A stretch of DNA of 64,000 nucleotides. Origin: an uncultured Prevotellaceae bacterium (lineage in GTDB: Bacteria; Bacteroidota; Bacteroidia; Bacteroidales; Bacteroidaceae). A program made the position numbers and the translations under genes. The notes beneath the pieces were generated by a model. That model was not told the origin of the DNA. It saw only the letters and a program-made list of their open reading frames with translations, and ran no database searches. The DNA lies in the NCBI GenBank assembly GCA_946415365.1, contig CAMKSE010000010.1:80960-144959 (forward strand), written 5' to 3'. Shown here piece by piece: positions 37,963 to 48,168 of this stretch. The number at the start of each line of letters is the position of its first letter. Position 1 is the stretch's first letter.

Positions 37963-39143
37963 GAAGTAGCAGACGATATAACATGATGACGGTGACCCGC
38001 ACGGCGATAGTCGTGTCGGTGCTCGCTATGCTCGTCTGCTGCATCCCCGAGCCGGAGCTGCACCTCTACGACAATGGCAACATCGACGTCAACCTGCCTA
38101 TGATTGACATCAACCTCGATACCTATTGGGACTACGACCTGGAGACCACGTATGAGACGAAAAAGAACTGGCGCGACGAGTGGTATTACGGCTGGGACGA
38201 AGAAGACCAGCGCCTCTTCGGCAACATCGGCTATACCGCGCCCGAGGTGTTCCTGTTGCGCCGCTATTATACCGGATCCACGCCCTTCGTGCCCCATACC
38301 AGCGTACTCTCCGCCACCGTCAAGGGCCACAACTACAGGGCCCGTTACAACTGGGGCTACTGGGACATCCTCGTATGGAACGACGTGATCACCCCCGATG
38401 GTGTGCAGAGCCTGATCTTCGACGAGCAGACCTCGTTCGACTATGTCACGGCCTATACCAACCAGTCGTTGACCCTCTCCCGCTACCAGGCTCCCCGCTA
38501 TACTCGTTCGTTCTACCAGCCTGAGGAGCTGTTCGCGGCCTATACCCAGGGTGTCGAGATCAACGAGGACCTGACGGGTTTCGAGTACGACCCTGTGAAC
38601 GACGTTTATGTGAAGCATATCGATATGACCCTAGAACCCCTTACCTATATTTACCTCACCCAGGTGATCATTCACCACAACAACCGTAGGGTAGTAGGTG
38701 TGGACGGTTCTGGCAACCTCTCCGGTTTCGGACGCACTACGGTCCTCAACACCGGTATCACCGGCGAGGATGTGGTGACAGTCCACTACTACAACCGACT
38801 GAAATACAATTGTGAGAAAGATAGTGAGCTTGTGGATATCATTGGCGGCCGCCTCCTTACCTTCGGTATCTGCGGCCAGAATGGCAACCGCATCAAGCAC
38901 CGCGACGAGGTGACTGACGAGGTTCCACACTATCTTGATGTGACGATGCAGTTCAACAACGGTATCGACTCGACCTTCGTGTTCGACGTCACCGAGCAGG
39001 TGCGCCGCCGCTGGAAGGGTGGGGTCATCACCGTCGAACTGGATATGGATACCGTGCGTATCCCTACTCGTACTGGAGGCTCTGCCTTCGATGCTGTCGT
39101 GAAGGACTTCGAGGACGGAGGAACCCACGAAATAGATTTATAA
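37959..39143 (+). CDS. DUF5119 lipoprotein, pilus-anchor candidate
   Basis: 394 residues. An N-terminal signal with two adjacent Cys (VLAMLVCC, residues 21-28) suggests a lipoprotein, with either Cys as the lipidated residue. The body is beta-rich (HLYDNGNIDVNLPMIDINLD, then ILVWNDVITPDGVQSLIFDE, NNGIDSTFVFDV), as in DUF5119 proteins that accompany fimbrillin genes. By analogy with FimB/Mfa2-type anchors, it may hold the shaft on the outer membrane. It is translationally coupled to the DUF3575 gene, and the first fimbrillin follows 19 bases on. Confidence 0.82.
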   Translation: MRSSRRYNMMTVTRTAIVVSVLAMLVCCIPEPELHLYDNGNIDVNLPMIDINLDTYWDYDLETTYETKKNWRDEWYYGWDEEDQRLFGNIGYTAPEVFLLRRYYTGSTPFVPHTSVLSATVKGHNYRARYNWGYWDILVWNDVITPDGVQSLIFDEQTSFDYVTAYTNQSLTLSRYQAPRYTRSFYQPEELFAAYTQGVEINEDLTGFEYDPVNDVYVKHIDMTLEPLTYIYLTQVIIHHNNRRVVGVDGSGNLSGFGRTTVLNTGITGEDVVTVHYYNRLKYNCEKDSELVDIIGGRLLTFGICGQNGNRIKHRDEVTDEVPHYLDVTMQFNNGIDSTFVFDVTEQVRRRWKGGVITVELDMDTVRIPTRTGGSAFDAVVKDFEDGGTHEIDL

Positions 39144-39162
39144 ACTTAAAAGCGAAATCAAA

Positions 39163-41271
39163 ATGAAACAATCAATTAATACAAAGATGCGTATGACAAG
39201 GAAGATCTTTCTTGCGGTAATGGCTGGGATAGTCCTTACCGCGTGCAGCGACCAGATCGCTGACACCCCTCCTGTTGTGAACTCTCCGGAGACACAGGGA
39301 ACACCTATTATGTTTGGACCGGAATCATCGGAATCCAAAGGATCTACCCGTGCCAATTTCACTGGTGCGGAAGCCGCTAACCTACTCAACAAGAAGTTCG
39401 TAGTGACGGGTTTCAAAGGATCGTCAACGGCCAGTGTCGGCTCCGTCGTTTTCGATAATTACCTCGTTGAGTACGAGGAGAATACGGCCTACACCACTGA
39501 GTCGAACACCAGGAACTGGGAGTATGTTGGCAAGGGGCTTATCAAGCATGCCGAAGCCCACGGCATCACCAGTCAGTCCATGAAATACTGGGACTACAGC
39601 AAACCTCAGTACGATTACATCGCCTGGTCTACTGGTAAAAAGAACGCCATCTTCGAAGACACCGGCTCAGGCATTCCCGCCGGCAGTGTGCTGGTGTCAG
39701 CCATCGAACCCTCTTCGCTCGGCGCAGCCGCTTATTCTTACACAGGCAGGTCGGCCGACCTGATAGGCTGCTATATCTCCGACATCGTGACACGGAAGAA
39801 GGCACAGTATGGCGACGACCCCGTCACCCTCAAGTTCCGCAGTCTCGGATCGAAGGTGCGTATGGGTATCTATGAGACCATTCCCGGTTACTCGGTGCGC
39901 GACGTGCAGTTCTACAGCGCGTACAATACTGCCGATCGCAACAGCTCGCCGAAGCTCTTCACGACCGATGCCGCCAGTCTCTTCTACAACTCCGGCACTT
40001 ACACCGTCTATTATCCTACAGTTGATGCAGAAAGCGATCCCGACAACAACCAGGCCCACGTCAAGTTTGTCGGAACTGGCGATAAGTCTTCCATCGTCGA
40101 ATTCGGTGGCCTGAACTACACCACTGCCGAGGAGAGTGAGAAGACCACCGGTGCCGCCTTCCTGGGCCGTTCGTCGAACGCTGCCTCTATGGCCGGTGAG
40201 GCAGAGGGCAACTACTTCACCCAGTACCTGCCCAACGAGACCGGTACCAGCCTCAACCTCCGTGTGAACTACGTCCTTGAGTCCACCGACGGCTCTGGCG
40301 AGATCATCGAGGTGAAGGGAGCCTCCTGCCAGGTGCCCACCTTCTATACCCAGTGGAAGCCCGGCTATGCCTATACCTATTTATTTAAGATTAGCGACCG
40401 TACCAACGGCTACGCTACTGATGACGCGCACTACGACCCCATTGGCGGAGGCACGACCGATAATACGCCTGCGGGCCTCTATCCCATTACCTTCGATGCC
40501 TTCGTGGTGAACGATGAGGACGCAGACCAGGCTCAGGAGACCATCACCCTCGTCTCTACGCCCAGCATCACCACTTACATGGAGGGTCAGGTCGTGGTCA
40601 ACAACAATGAGTACAAGATTACCGGCAAGCCCATCTACGTGACCGTTGGCGAGAACAACGACCTCGTGACACTCTCCGCGTCGAATGCCGCCGTCTATAA
40701 GTTAGACGACAACTCCTGTACCGAGGCTGACATTATTGACGCCCTTACTTACAGTGCGGATAATACGGCATCGATCATCATCGGTCGCAATAATATTGGA
40801 ATGACCAAGCAGAGCGCCACTCCGGTGAGCACGATTGAGAATGGTGTCGATGGCAATCCCATCAACCTTGGCGCAAACAAGGCCGTCAAGTTCCAGCCTT
40901 CTGCCGGTACCTTTGCCTTTGTCTACACTCAGACTGCTCCCACGGCCAATCAAGATGTTTATGTACCTGTCAGCAAGGTTGCGTATGATGATGTGACGGG
41001 TCTTTACCGCAATTTCAATCTGGAAGCCGCTTCGGGCACTGCCCAGGCCGGTGTGATCTATTTCAGCATGGATAGTGATGGTAAATTAAAGCATGAAGAT
41101 ACTATCAGCGTTGGAGATCCTGTTGACGGCTATTATGTTTACACGTCCACTCCAGCCGAGAGGCATCCTTGCTTTGCTGGTGAGAAGGCCGTTGGCGGTC
41201 ATGGATACTTCGACAAGTTTACCAAGAACAACGGCGTTTACTACACCAAGGTCATCAAGGTTGTAAATTAA
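39163..41271 (+). CDS. Fimbrillin-family lipoprotein 1
   Basis: 702 residues, long for the family. Lipobox LTAC at residue 28, then the maturation-type site STR|AN at 63/64. Fimbrillin landmarks shared with the later paralogues: NWEYVG, MKYWDYS, LKFRSLGSKVRMGIYETIPGY, LPNETGTSLNLRVNYVL, QWKPGYAYTYLFKISD, GLYPITFDAF and TPSITTY. In type V pili, the lipid-anchored precursor is cut after the Arg and assembled by strand exchange. The C-terminal third is extended beyond the pilin core. Codon use is GC-rich like the surrounding genome, unlike the paralogues at 41352 and 45099. Confidence 0.85.
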   Translation: MKQSINTKMRMTRKIFLAVMAGIVLTACSDQIADTPPVVNSPETQGTPIMFGPESSESKGSTRANFTGAEAANLLNKKFVVTGFKGSSTASVGSVVFDNYLVEYEENTAYTTESNTRNWEYVGKGLIKHAEAHGITSQSMKYWDYSKPQYDYIAWSTGKKNAIFEDTGSGIPAGSVLVSAIEPSSLGAAAYSYTGRSADLIGCYISDIVTRKKAQYGDDPVTLKFRSLGSKVRMGIYETIPGYSVRDVQFYSAYNTADRNSSPKLFTTDAASLFYNSGTYTVYYPTVDAESDPDNNQAHVKFVGTGDKSSIVEFGGLNYTTAEESEKTTGAAFLGRSSNAASMAGEAEGNYFTQYLPNETGTSLNLRVNYVLESTDGSGEIIEVKGASCQVPTFYTQWKPGYAYTYLFKISDRTNGYATDDAHYDPIGGGTTDNTPAGLYPITFDAFVVNDEDADQAQETITLVSTPSITTYMEGQVVVNNNEYKITGKPIYVTVGENNDLVTLSASNAAVYKLDDNSCTEADIIDALTYSADNTASIIIGRNNIGMTKQSATPVSTIENGVDGNPINLGANKAVKFQPSAGTFAFVYTQTAPTANQDVYVPVSKVAYDDVTGLYRNFNLEAASGTAQAGVIYFSMDSDGKLKHEDTISVGDPVDGYYVYTSTPAERHPCFAGEKAVGGHGYFDKFTKNNGVYYTKVIKVVN

Positions 41272-41351
41272 TGCCTTTAATAATAGAAAATGTAATTTAT
41301 TACATATATGAGACAATTAAAAGAATCAAATAACTAACAAAACATTTTATT

Positions 41352-43361
41352 ATGAAAAAGAAATTATTCTTCGCAGCCGTGGCTCTCGTAGCGTTTGCCA
41401 GCTGCACAAGCGATGACTTCATTGGGGACGTTACTACTCCCCAGGACAATTCTCCGAGCGAATCTGACGCTATCGTATTCTCATCCGCCTCTCAGGGATC
41501 TACCCGTGCAAATCATATTGGCGCCGATGCAGCAGACCTGCTTGGTGGCAAGTTTATTGTTGGTGGTTTCAAAGGTAACGGTTCTTCCATGTCTGAAGTA
41601 TTCAATAACTATTATGTGACTTGGACAGCAAACTCTGCAGGAAAAACTGAGTCTAATACCTCTGATTGGGAATATGTTGGAGCAACGGTTCAAGCTCCTT
41701 CAACACTGGAAGCAGGTGCTGTTCAGTCAATAAAATATTGGGACTATAGCACTTCTCAGTATGATTTTGCTGCTTATTCTACGGGAAAGTTGTCCTCTGC
41801 TAACGTTTTAACTACAGGAACGCCCTCAGCAGGTCAAGTTCTTATTTCTCCAATTACAAAAGCTAGTACTTATGCTGGCCCCACATATACGCTGAGAGGT
41901 GATGTGGCCGCATTGAAGGAGTGTTATATTTCCAATATGGTTACAGCTTATAAGGCTTCTGACTACCAGAAAGAAGTTCAGTTGACGTTCCGAAATCTTT
42001 CCTCTAAGGTTCGTGTAGCCCTTTATGAGACAATTCCTGGCTATTCTGTGAAGGATGTCAATTTCTACATTGAGGACAACTCAAGTAACAGTGATATTAA
42101 GGCAACAGGAACTGAGGACGGTCAACTGAATAACACTAACGTAACTTTATTCACTACTGGTACAGAAGCAACAGATGCGTTTTTTGAGTCAGGTATTTAT
42201 ACCGTCACTTTCCCAACAATTGGATCAGATAAAAAGACAAATAGCGACTACAATATGGCTCATGTGTCATTCACTGCTGATGCAACAAATGGAAGTGGAA
42301 AAACTAAGGGTTTCGGTAGTCTGAATTATAATGCTAATGCAGAAAATAAGGAAGCAAGTGGGTCTTATCTTGGTCGTGCATCTAATAGCCCTTCTTTTGC
42401 GGGAACGGCAGATCCTTGGTATTTAAATGTTCTTCCCAACGAGACTGGGACAGTTCTCGAACTCCGCATTAATTATACTTTGCTTGCTACCGATGGTTCA
42501 GGTGAGGAAATTCATATTCACGGTGCTAAGGCATTTGTGCCAGCTATCTATGCTGCATGGAAGCCCAACTTTGCTTACACTTACCTCTTTAAGATTAGCG
42601 ACAACACCAATGGTTGGACAAATCTTACTCCTACCGATCCTGCTGGTCTCTATCCTATTACTTTCGATGCTATAGTTATAGATTCTCAGGACAATAAGCA
42701 GACCACCGTAACTACAGTGGCTACACCGAGTATCACTACTTATCAGAAGGGACATGATTATGCAGATGGCGATACTTATCTAGCTTCTAAGGGTGATATA
42801 TATGTCCAAGTGATGAAGGATGGTAGTCTGCAGAAAGTGAATGAGGGTGATGACGGCAAGACTTGTTCTGTATGGGAAATTACTACCATTTCTGGTTACG
42901 ATGAAAATAAATATCCCATCACAGAGGCTTCCGTTATGGATGCTTTAAATATTCCGGAAACGGCCACAAGCGGTGTGACCACTGGTCGTAATGGTATTAT
43001 CCTGACTAAAGGGTCGTTAACTAAGAATGTCACCACCATTCCTGGAGTGGATGGTAATAATATTACCGTTGGTGAGGGCGATGCTGCTAAGTTTACACCA
43101 GCAGCAGGAAAGTATGCCATTACCTACAAGTACGATGCTACAGCAGCAGCAACCAATCTCTACTCTGCTCAGACCTTTACCTCATCGAGCTCTGCTCCCG
43201 CAGACTGGGGTACCTCAGGTGTATGGTATGAGGATCCTAATGGTGCGACTGCTGTCAGTGGCATTTTTGTTGCACCGACTGGGACGGATACCAAAACCTA
43301 CTATAAGAAATACACCAATAGTAACATTATTTGGGGTGTAAAGGTAATTAAGGTTCAATAA
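41352..43361 (+). CDS. Fimbrillin-family lipoprotein 2
   Basis: 669 residues. Lipobox FASC at residue 18 and STR|AN at 52/53. It shares with protein 1 the segments DWEYVG, IKYWDYS, LTFRNLSSKVRVALYETIPGY, LPNETGTVLELRINY and WKPNFAYTYLFKISD. Its codon use is clearly more AT-rich (many third-position T/A) than protein 1, so the paralogues have different histories. It lies 80 bases after protein 1 with no promoter box seen between them. Confidence 0.87.
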   Translation: MKKKLFFAAVALVAFASCTSDDFIGDVTTPQDNSPSESDAIVFSSASQGSTRANHIGADAADLLGGKFIVGGFKGNGSSMSEVFNNYYVTWTANSAGKTESNTSDWEYVGATVQAPSTLEAGAVQSIKYWDYSTSQYDFAAYSTGKLSSANVLTTGTPSAGQVLISPITKASTYAGPTYTLRGDVAALKECYISNMVTAYKASDYQKEVQLTFRNLSSKVRVALYETIPGYSVKDVNFYIEDNSSNSDIKATGTEDGQLNNTNVTLFTTGTEATDAFFESGIYTVTFPTIGSDKKTNSDYNMAHVSFTADATNGSGKTKGFGSLNYNANAENKEASGSYLGRASNSPSFAGTADPWYLNVLPNETGTVLELRINYTLLATDGSGEEIHIHGAKAFVPAIYAAWKPNFAYTYLFKISDNTNGWTNLTPTDPAGLYPITFDAIVIDSQDNKQTTVTTVATPSITTYQKGHDYADGDTYLASKGDIYVQVMKDGSLQKVNEGDDGKTCSVWEITTISGYDENKYPITEASVMDALNIPETATSGVTTGRNGIILTKGSLTKNVTTIPGVDGNNITVGEGDAAKFTPAAGKYAITYKYDATAAATNLYSAQTFTSSSSAPADWGTSGVWYEDPNGATAVSGIFVAPTGTDTKTYYKKYTNSNIIWGVKVIKVQ

Positions 43362-43376
43362 ACTCCCTCCATAATA

Positions 43377-43407
43377 AGCTCGCTGGGGTTCGACTCCCCG
43401 GTGAGCT
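43377..43407. other. 12-bp hairpin with TTCGACT loop between fimbrillin 2 and the ATPase gene
   Basis: AGCTCGCTGGGG (43377-43388) pairs with CCCCGGTGAGCT (43396-43407), two wobble pairs, loop TTCGACT. No T-run follows. It looks like the T-arm end of a tRNA, but the rest of a tRNA is absent. It could be a processing site, a weak terminator or a remnant of an integration site. Confidence 0.55.
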
Positions 43408-43477
43408 ACGAAAGAAAGAAATAAAACAACTCTCACAGAGAGGCCGGGCCTCGTAGATGTGAAGAAGATAAAAAGTA

Positions 43478-45058
43478 ATGGGTATATATATAAATATAGG
43501 TAACACAGGATTCCAACGTGCAAGGAATAGTGAGTACGTTGACAAATCCGGACTGATTGCTGTGGTGAATGGTACGCTTTTCACCGAGCGTTGTTTCAGT
43601 TGTGTGACCCGTTGCCGCCGTTTCGGAAAGTCGATGGCGGCTAAGATGCTGTATGCCTACTACGACCATTCCTGTGACTCGCGCAGCCTGTTCACAGATT
43701 TGAAAATAGCCCAAGACCCATTGTTTGAAAAGCATTTGAACAAGTATCCTGCTATCTATCTTGACATGACGAACTTCGTGTCGAGATACGAAGGCGAAGA
43801 TATCGTCGACAAAATAGATGCCGCCCTTTTAGCCGATGTGAGCAAAGCCTATCCTGATGTGCTTGTGGAGGAGGGTGACTGTCTGATGGATTATATGCTG
43901 AGAGTTAGTGAAATAAAGCAGCAGCAGTTCGTTTTCATCATCGACGAGTGGGATGCAATCTGCCGCGAGTTCGCTCCTGACTCGAAGGCGATGGATGCAT
44001 ACGTTGGATGGTTGAGGCGAATGTTTAAGAGTCAGGATGCGATGCGTGTGTTTGCCTGTGCTTACATGACAGGCATACTACCTATCAAGAAATATAAGAC
44101 CGAGTCGGCACTGAACAACTTTATCGAGTATTCGATGGTGGAGCCTCGAAATATGAGCCAGTTCTTCGGCTTCACGAAAGACGAAGTATGTACACTGGCC
44201 TCACAGCACGGTATGGATTTCGACGAACTTGTGAAGTGGTACGACGGATATCAGATCGGCGACGAGATGTCAATGTTCAATCCCAACTCCGTTATGCAAG
44301 CCTTGTATAGCGGTCGCTGTCGCAGTTTTTGGGCTTCAACGGGTGCTTACGATGCTGTAGCTCGCTATATCCAGATGAATTATGAGGGGTTGAAGGATGA
44401 TATCATCAATATGTTGGCGGGAGGACGCAGTAAAGTTAACCCCACCAAGTTCCAGAACGACATGTCCATCATTCGCAGCAAGGACGATGTGCTGACGGTG
44501 CTCATCCATCTGGGATACCTCAGTTATGATTGGCGTAAGGATGAGTGCTACATTCCCAATAAGGAGGTGGCAGGCGAGATGGTGAATGCCATTGAGGACA
44601 ATAACTGGGCAGTTGTGGTTACTGCACTCCAAGCATCAGAAGAGCTACTTCAGGCTACGCTTGATGGTGACGAAGAGGCTGTGGCCCGTGGTGTGGATGC
44701 CGCTCATGACGAGAACACCAGCATTCTGAGCTATAACAACGAGAACTCGCTGGCATGTGTGCTGAGTATTGCCTACTATTATGCCAAGAACGACTATGTG
44801 ATGCATCGTGAATTGGCCACGGGCAAGGGCTTCGCCGATATCGTGCTCATTCCGAGGAAGAATGTTGAGTCTCCAGCCATTGTGTTGGAACTGAAATTCG
44901 ACATGGATGCTGACTCTGCCATCAGTCAGATACACAGGAAACAGTATTCCGCGAAAATAGCGCAGTATCAGGGCGACCTGCTTCTGGTGGGAATCAACTA
45001 CGACAAGAATCTGAAAACCCATCAGTGCAAGATAGAGAAGACTATGATTGATAAGTAA
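43478..45058 (+). CDS. AAA-ATPase-like and PD-(D/E)XK nuclease-like protein
   Basis: 526 residues. N-terminal part about 10-300 matches the 'AAA-ATPase-like' family: YVDKSGLIAVVNGT, Walker-like RCRRFGKSMAAKM near 45, FIIDEWDAI near 153, YMTGILPIKKY and WYDGYQIGD. C-terminal part about 420-526 matches the associated PD-(D/E)XK family: YYYAKNDYVMHRELATGKGFADI, AIVLELKF near 470 and GINYDKNLKTHQC. These genes are abundant and mobile in gut Bacteroidales, with no agreed function. It sits inside the fimbrillin series, 116 bases after fimbrillin 2 and 40 before fimbrillin 3, so it is either an insertion or a part of the locus. Confidence 0.85.
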   Translation: MGIYINIGNTGFQRARNSEYVDKSGLIAVVNGTLFTERCFSCVTRCRRFGKSMAAKMLYAYYDHSCDSRSLFTDLKIAQDPLFEKHLNKYPAIYLDMTNFVSRYEGEDIVDKIDAALLADVSKAYPDVLVEEGDCLMDYMLRVSEIKQQQFVFIIDEWDAICREFAPDSKAMDAYVGWLRRMFKSQDAMRVFACAYMTGILPIKKYKTESALNNFIEYSMVEPRNMSQFFGFTKDEVCTLASQHGMDFDELVKWYDGYQIGDEMSMFNPNSVMQALYSGRCRSFWASTGAYDAVARYIQMNYEGLKDDIINMLAGGRSKVNPTKFQNDMSIIRSKDDVLTVLIHLGYLSYDWRKDECYIPNKEVAGEMVNAIEDNNWAVVVTALQASEELLQATLDGDEEAVARGVDAAHDENTSILSYNNENSLACVLSIAYYYAKNDYVMHRELATGKGFADIVLIPRKNVESPAIVLELKFDMDADSAISQIHRKQYSAKIAQYQGDLLLVGINYDKNLKTHQCKIEKTMIDK

Positions 45059-45098
45059 GATAAAAACAAGAATGTATAACAATAAAAACGTAAAGATT

Positions 45099-46817
45099 AT
45101 GAAGAAAAATCTATTCCTCGCAGCATTGGCTTTCGTAGCGTTAGCCGGCTGCACAAGCGATGAGTTCGTGGGAGAGAACACTTCTCCGACGCCTGACAAC
45201 ACTGCTGGTGCCATCCAGTTCGCATCTAATACTCCACGCATTACCCGAGCAGAGGGTGCTAGTGCTGCAGAGGCTTTGGACTATAAGTTCAAAGTATATG
45301 GAACCAAAACAGTGACAGTTAATAGCTCTGATGTTACAAGTAACGTTTTTGCCACAAATGCATATGGAAGTGGAAATGATTACAGTGCTGAGCCCTACTG
45401 GGTGTGGTATGCAGCAAGCACCGCTGGGACAACCACTTCTGACACCAAAGATTGGGATTACGTTGGTGCAGCAGGTACTCATGGAACGGCAGGTCATCTA
45501 GCAACAATTGCTGAAGGTAAGGACCAGACTATCAAATACTGGGATTATAGTGCAAAGACGTATGAATTCGTGGCATATTCTGCAACACACACAACTGGCT
45601 CAGGTGAAAATGCTACGCCAAAGATTACTAAATATAAGACTTCTGGCTTCACTGTAGAAGCAACAGCCGCTGATTTGGCAGGTCTTTATGTTGCAGATAA
45701 GATTACGCTCAACTCTTCAACTTCAGATAATGTAGACAATTCGCCTACCAAGCCTGCAACCAGTATCAACAAAATTGGCGGCATCGTGCAGTTCACTTTC
45801 CGTGCTGCTGCAGCCAAAGTACGTCTGGGTATCTATGAGACCATTCCTGGATATGAGGTTCGCAATGTAAACTTCCGTCCTAACGGTTCGGAATTCACGG
45901 CTACAAAAACGAAAGCAATACTATCGGGTTCTTTTAATGGTTCTTCTTCTTCAGGTTCTGCTAAATTTAATGTGACTTATGGCCCACATGCTATATTTAC
46001 TCAGGAAGGGACAACTGCTCAATCAAGTTTCTTTGACTTTGGAACATTTGATACAGATGCAGATCCTACAACAGCTATTCTTGGGACAACATCAACTTCT
46101 CCTACGTGGGCTACAGGTTCCTCTGATTACCAGAGCGTTTTCCCCAATACAGACCATGTGGGCAACATGATATTGTATGTTGACTATGACCTTTACAACA
46201 CTGTTACTCAGGAAACGATTCATGTTTATGGTGCTAAGGCTGTAGTCCCACAAATGTATATGACTTGGAATCCGAACTATGCTTATACTTATCTGTTTAA
46301 GATCAGTGACAACACTAACGGTACAACAAGCCAAACTACAGGAACTCCAGAAGGTCTATATCCAATCACCTTCGATGCTGTAACTGTTGCTGCAACAGAT
46401 GGACAAGAAGTTGGAACTATTACCACAGTTTCGACTCCTTCTATCACAACTTATCAAGATGGTTCTGTTTCTACTGCAGGTATTACCTATGCTGTTCGTA
46501 ATCCAAGTAAGCCTATCTATATTACTGTTACTGACAATTCGACTGGTAATTTAATAGATTTGGCAACTACCAATATTAATCTCTATACTGTAGCTGCTGG
46601 TACTACAGAGGCAGACTTGATTTTGACAACAAAGACAAAGACAGATTCTGATCTATTGTCTATACTTAGCTCAAATGAAAAATCACAGGGCATAACATTT
46701 GCAAGTGGTAAAGCAGCTAAGTTCACCCCTGCTGCTGGCAATACTTATGCTGTAGAATATAAGGTTTCTGATGGAGTATATCAGTATAAGATTATCGTTG
46801 TGGCTCCTGCCTCTTGA
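45099..46817 (+). CDS. Fimbrillin-family lipoprotein 3
   Basis: 572 residues from ATG 45099 (MKKNLFLAALAF), which gives a proper signal; upstream in-frame starts overlap the ATPase gene. Lipobox LAGC at residue 18, ITR|AE at 50/51. The signal and first residues (AGCTSDEFVG) are close to those of protein 2 (ASCTSDDFIG). Later landmarks: DWDYVGA, IKYWDYS, FTFRAAAAKVRLGIYETIPGY, WNPNYAYTYLFKISDNTNG, GLYPITFDAV, TPSITTYQDG. It is AT-rich like protein 2. Probably a pilus subunit or variant. Confidence 0.87.
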   Translation: MKKNLFLAALAFVALAGCTSDEFVGENTSPTPDNTAGAIQFASNTPRITRAEGASAAEALDYKFKVYGTKTVTVNSSDVTSNVFATNAYGSGNDYSAEPYWVWYAASTAGTTTSDTKDWDYVGAAGTHGTAGHLATIAEGKDQTIKYWDYSAKTYEFVAYSATHTTGSGENATPKITKYKTSGFTVEATAADLAGLYVADKITLNSSTSDNVDNSPTKPATSINKIGGIVQFTFRAAAAKVRLGIYETIPGYEVRNVNFRPNGSEFTATKTKAILSGSFNGSSSSGSAKFNVTYGPHAIFTQEGTTAQSSFFDFGTFDTDADPTTAILGTTSTSPTWATGSSDYQSVFPNTDHVGNMILYVDYDLYNTVTQETIHVYGAKAVVPQMYMTWNPNYAYTYLFKISDNTNGTTSQTTGTPEGLYPITFDAVTVAATDGQEVGTITTVSTPSITTYQDGSVSTAGITYAVRNPSKPIYITVTDNSTGNLIDLATTNINLYTVAAGTTEADLILTTKTKTDSDLLSILSSNEKSQGITFASGKAAKFTPAAGNTYAVEYKVSDGVYQYKIIVVAPAS

Positions 46818-46894
46818 TAACCTCTAACCCAAGCTGGGCGGGGATGGTCCCGTCTGGCTTGAAAGAGGATAATAAAAGATAATGTACGCGCGAG

Positions 46895-48148
46895 ATGAAA
46901 CGGACGGACAGAGACATACGGCATAGGATGACGGGCCTGATGAGGTCTGTCGCCATGCTGCTGCAGTCGGCGATGATGCTGACGGTGGCAGCAGTGGCCG
47001 TGCCGGCGTTTGTGTCGTGCGGAAGCGGCGGCGAGGATGTCGTGATACCCGTCACGCCCGACCCGACGCCAGATCCGACGCCGACGCCTACACCGGAGGA
47101 GCCTGACGCTAATCTGCCCATCCTCTTCTCCGCCTTACAACAGGAGGAAGAGAATATCACCCGTGCCGGTCTCGAAGAGAAAAACGTCACCTCTTTCAAG
47201 GTCTATGGGTTCAAGAACATGGACTATGACGAAGAAAACGGCTATGGCGATCCGCAGACCGTCTTCCCGGGCTACATCGTGAACTGGGTTACTAACTCGG
47301 CCAACACCACAACTTCCAACACTGATGGCTGGGAGTACGTGAATCAGCAGGCCCATGACCAGGAAGAGCAGACCATCAAGTATTGGGACTGGAGTGCCAA
47401 TGCATACCGATTCTTGGGTGTAGCCGGTGCCACCAGAACGAACGTTGTGACAGGAACAGAAGTGACGGTAGAATCAATCAAGTACTATAAGGTGACCTAC
47501 CAGGCTGATGCCAAAAAAGAGGATGAAACGCCCTACTACAGTCACCTGTGGTTCTCCACCGGTAACCCGGATGTTTATCCCCAACGCAAGTTTGGACAGC
47601 CCGTGCAGCTGGAGTTCATCAAGCCTCTGTCGAAGGTACGCTTCATGTTCATCTTCGAGGATCCCAGCCTGGCAAGCACTACCGAGCTGACCAACAAGAG
47701 CTTCCGTCCTACGAGCAACAGTACCATCAAGACGAAGGGAGATGTGACCGTCACCTATCCTCTGACAGGAACGAGCCTTACTGAGACGTTTGCCGCCTCT
47801 GGCGAGCCCGAGGGACTGACAGAGTTTAAGCTGGACTACTACACGTCGGTGACAAAGGATAATGGTGTTGTCATAGATCCGTACTTGGGAGCCGATGAGA
47901 CAAATGTGAATAAGGTGTACACCGTTCTCCCCGTCACAAACCAGGGCACCTATACCCTTTATGTTTACGTGAACGGTGAACCGAAGACTACGATTGTGCC
48001 AGCTGAATATATGGACTGGAAACCCGGCTACCAGTATACATATGTCTTTAAGGTACACGTGGATGGTGGCGTGAGCATCAGCTCTGTGCAGTCGGCTTTC
48101 ACTCAGTGGACTATTCATGAGTCAGACCATACGGTGCATAATTGGTAG
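46895..48148 (+). CDS. Fimbrillin-family lipoprotein 4
   Basis: 417 residues. A long N-region before the signal helix and Cys at residue 42 (PAFVSC). A Thr-Pro-Asp repeat linker (TPDPTPDPTPTPTP) precedes ITR|AG at 90/91. Landmarks: GWEYVN, IKYWDWSANAYRF, LEFIKPLSKVRFMFIFE, MDWKPGYQYTYVFKVHV. The core is shorter than in proteins 1-3, so it may be a minor or tip subunit. ATG 46895 gives the whole signal; later ATGs at residue 12 or 16 are possible. Confidence 0.82.
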   Translation: MKRTDRDIRHRMTGLMRSVAMLLQSAMMLTVAAVAVPAFVSCGSGGEDVVIPVTPDPTPDPTPTPTPEEPDANLPILFSALQQEEENITRAGLEEKNVTSFKVYGFKNMDYDEENGYGDPQTVFPGYIVNWVTNSANTTTSNTDGWEYVNQQAHDQEEQTIKYWDWSANAYRFLGVAGATRTNVVTGTEVTVESIKYYKVTYQADAKKEDETPYYSHLWFSTGNPDVYPQRKFGQPVQLEFIKPLSKVRFMFIFEDPSLASTTELTNKSFRPTSNSTIKTKGDVTVTYPLTGTSLTETFAASGEPEGLTEFKLDYYTSVTKDNGVVIDPYLGADETNVNKVYTVLPVTNQGTYTLYVYVNGEPKTTIVPAEYMDWKPGYQYTYVFKVHVDGGVSISSVQSAFTQWTIHESDHTVHNW

Positions 48149-48168
48149 TTTAGTTTATAGTTGAAGGA

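Noticed and set aside
43377..43407. tRNA gene suggested by the GGGGTTCGACTCCCC arm
   Set aside because: No D-arm, anticodon arm or 5' acceptor half is present; listed only as a hairpin.
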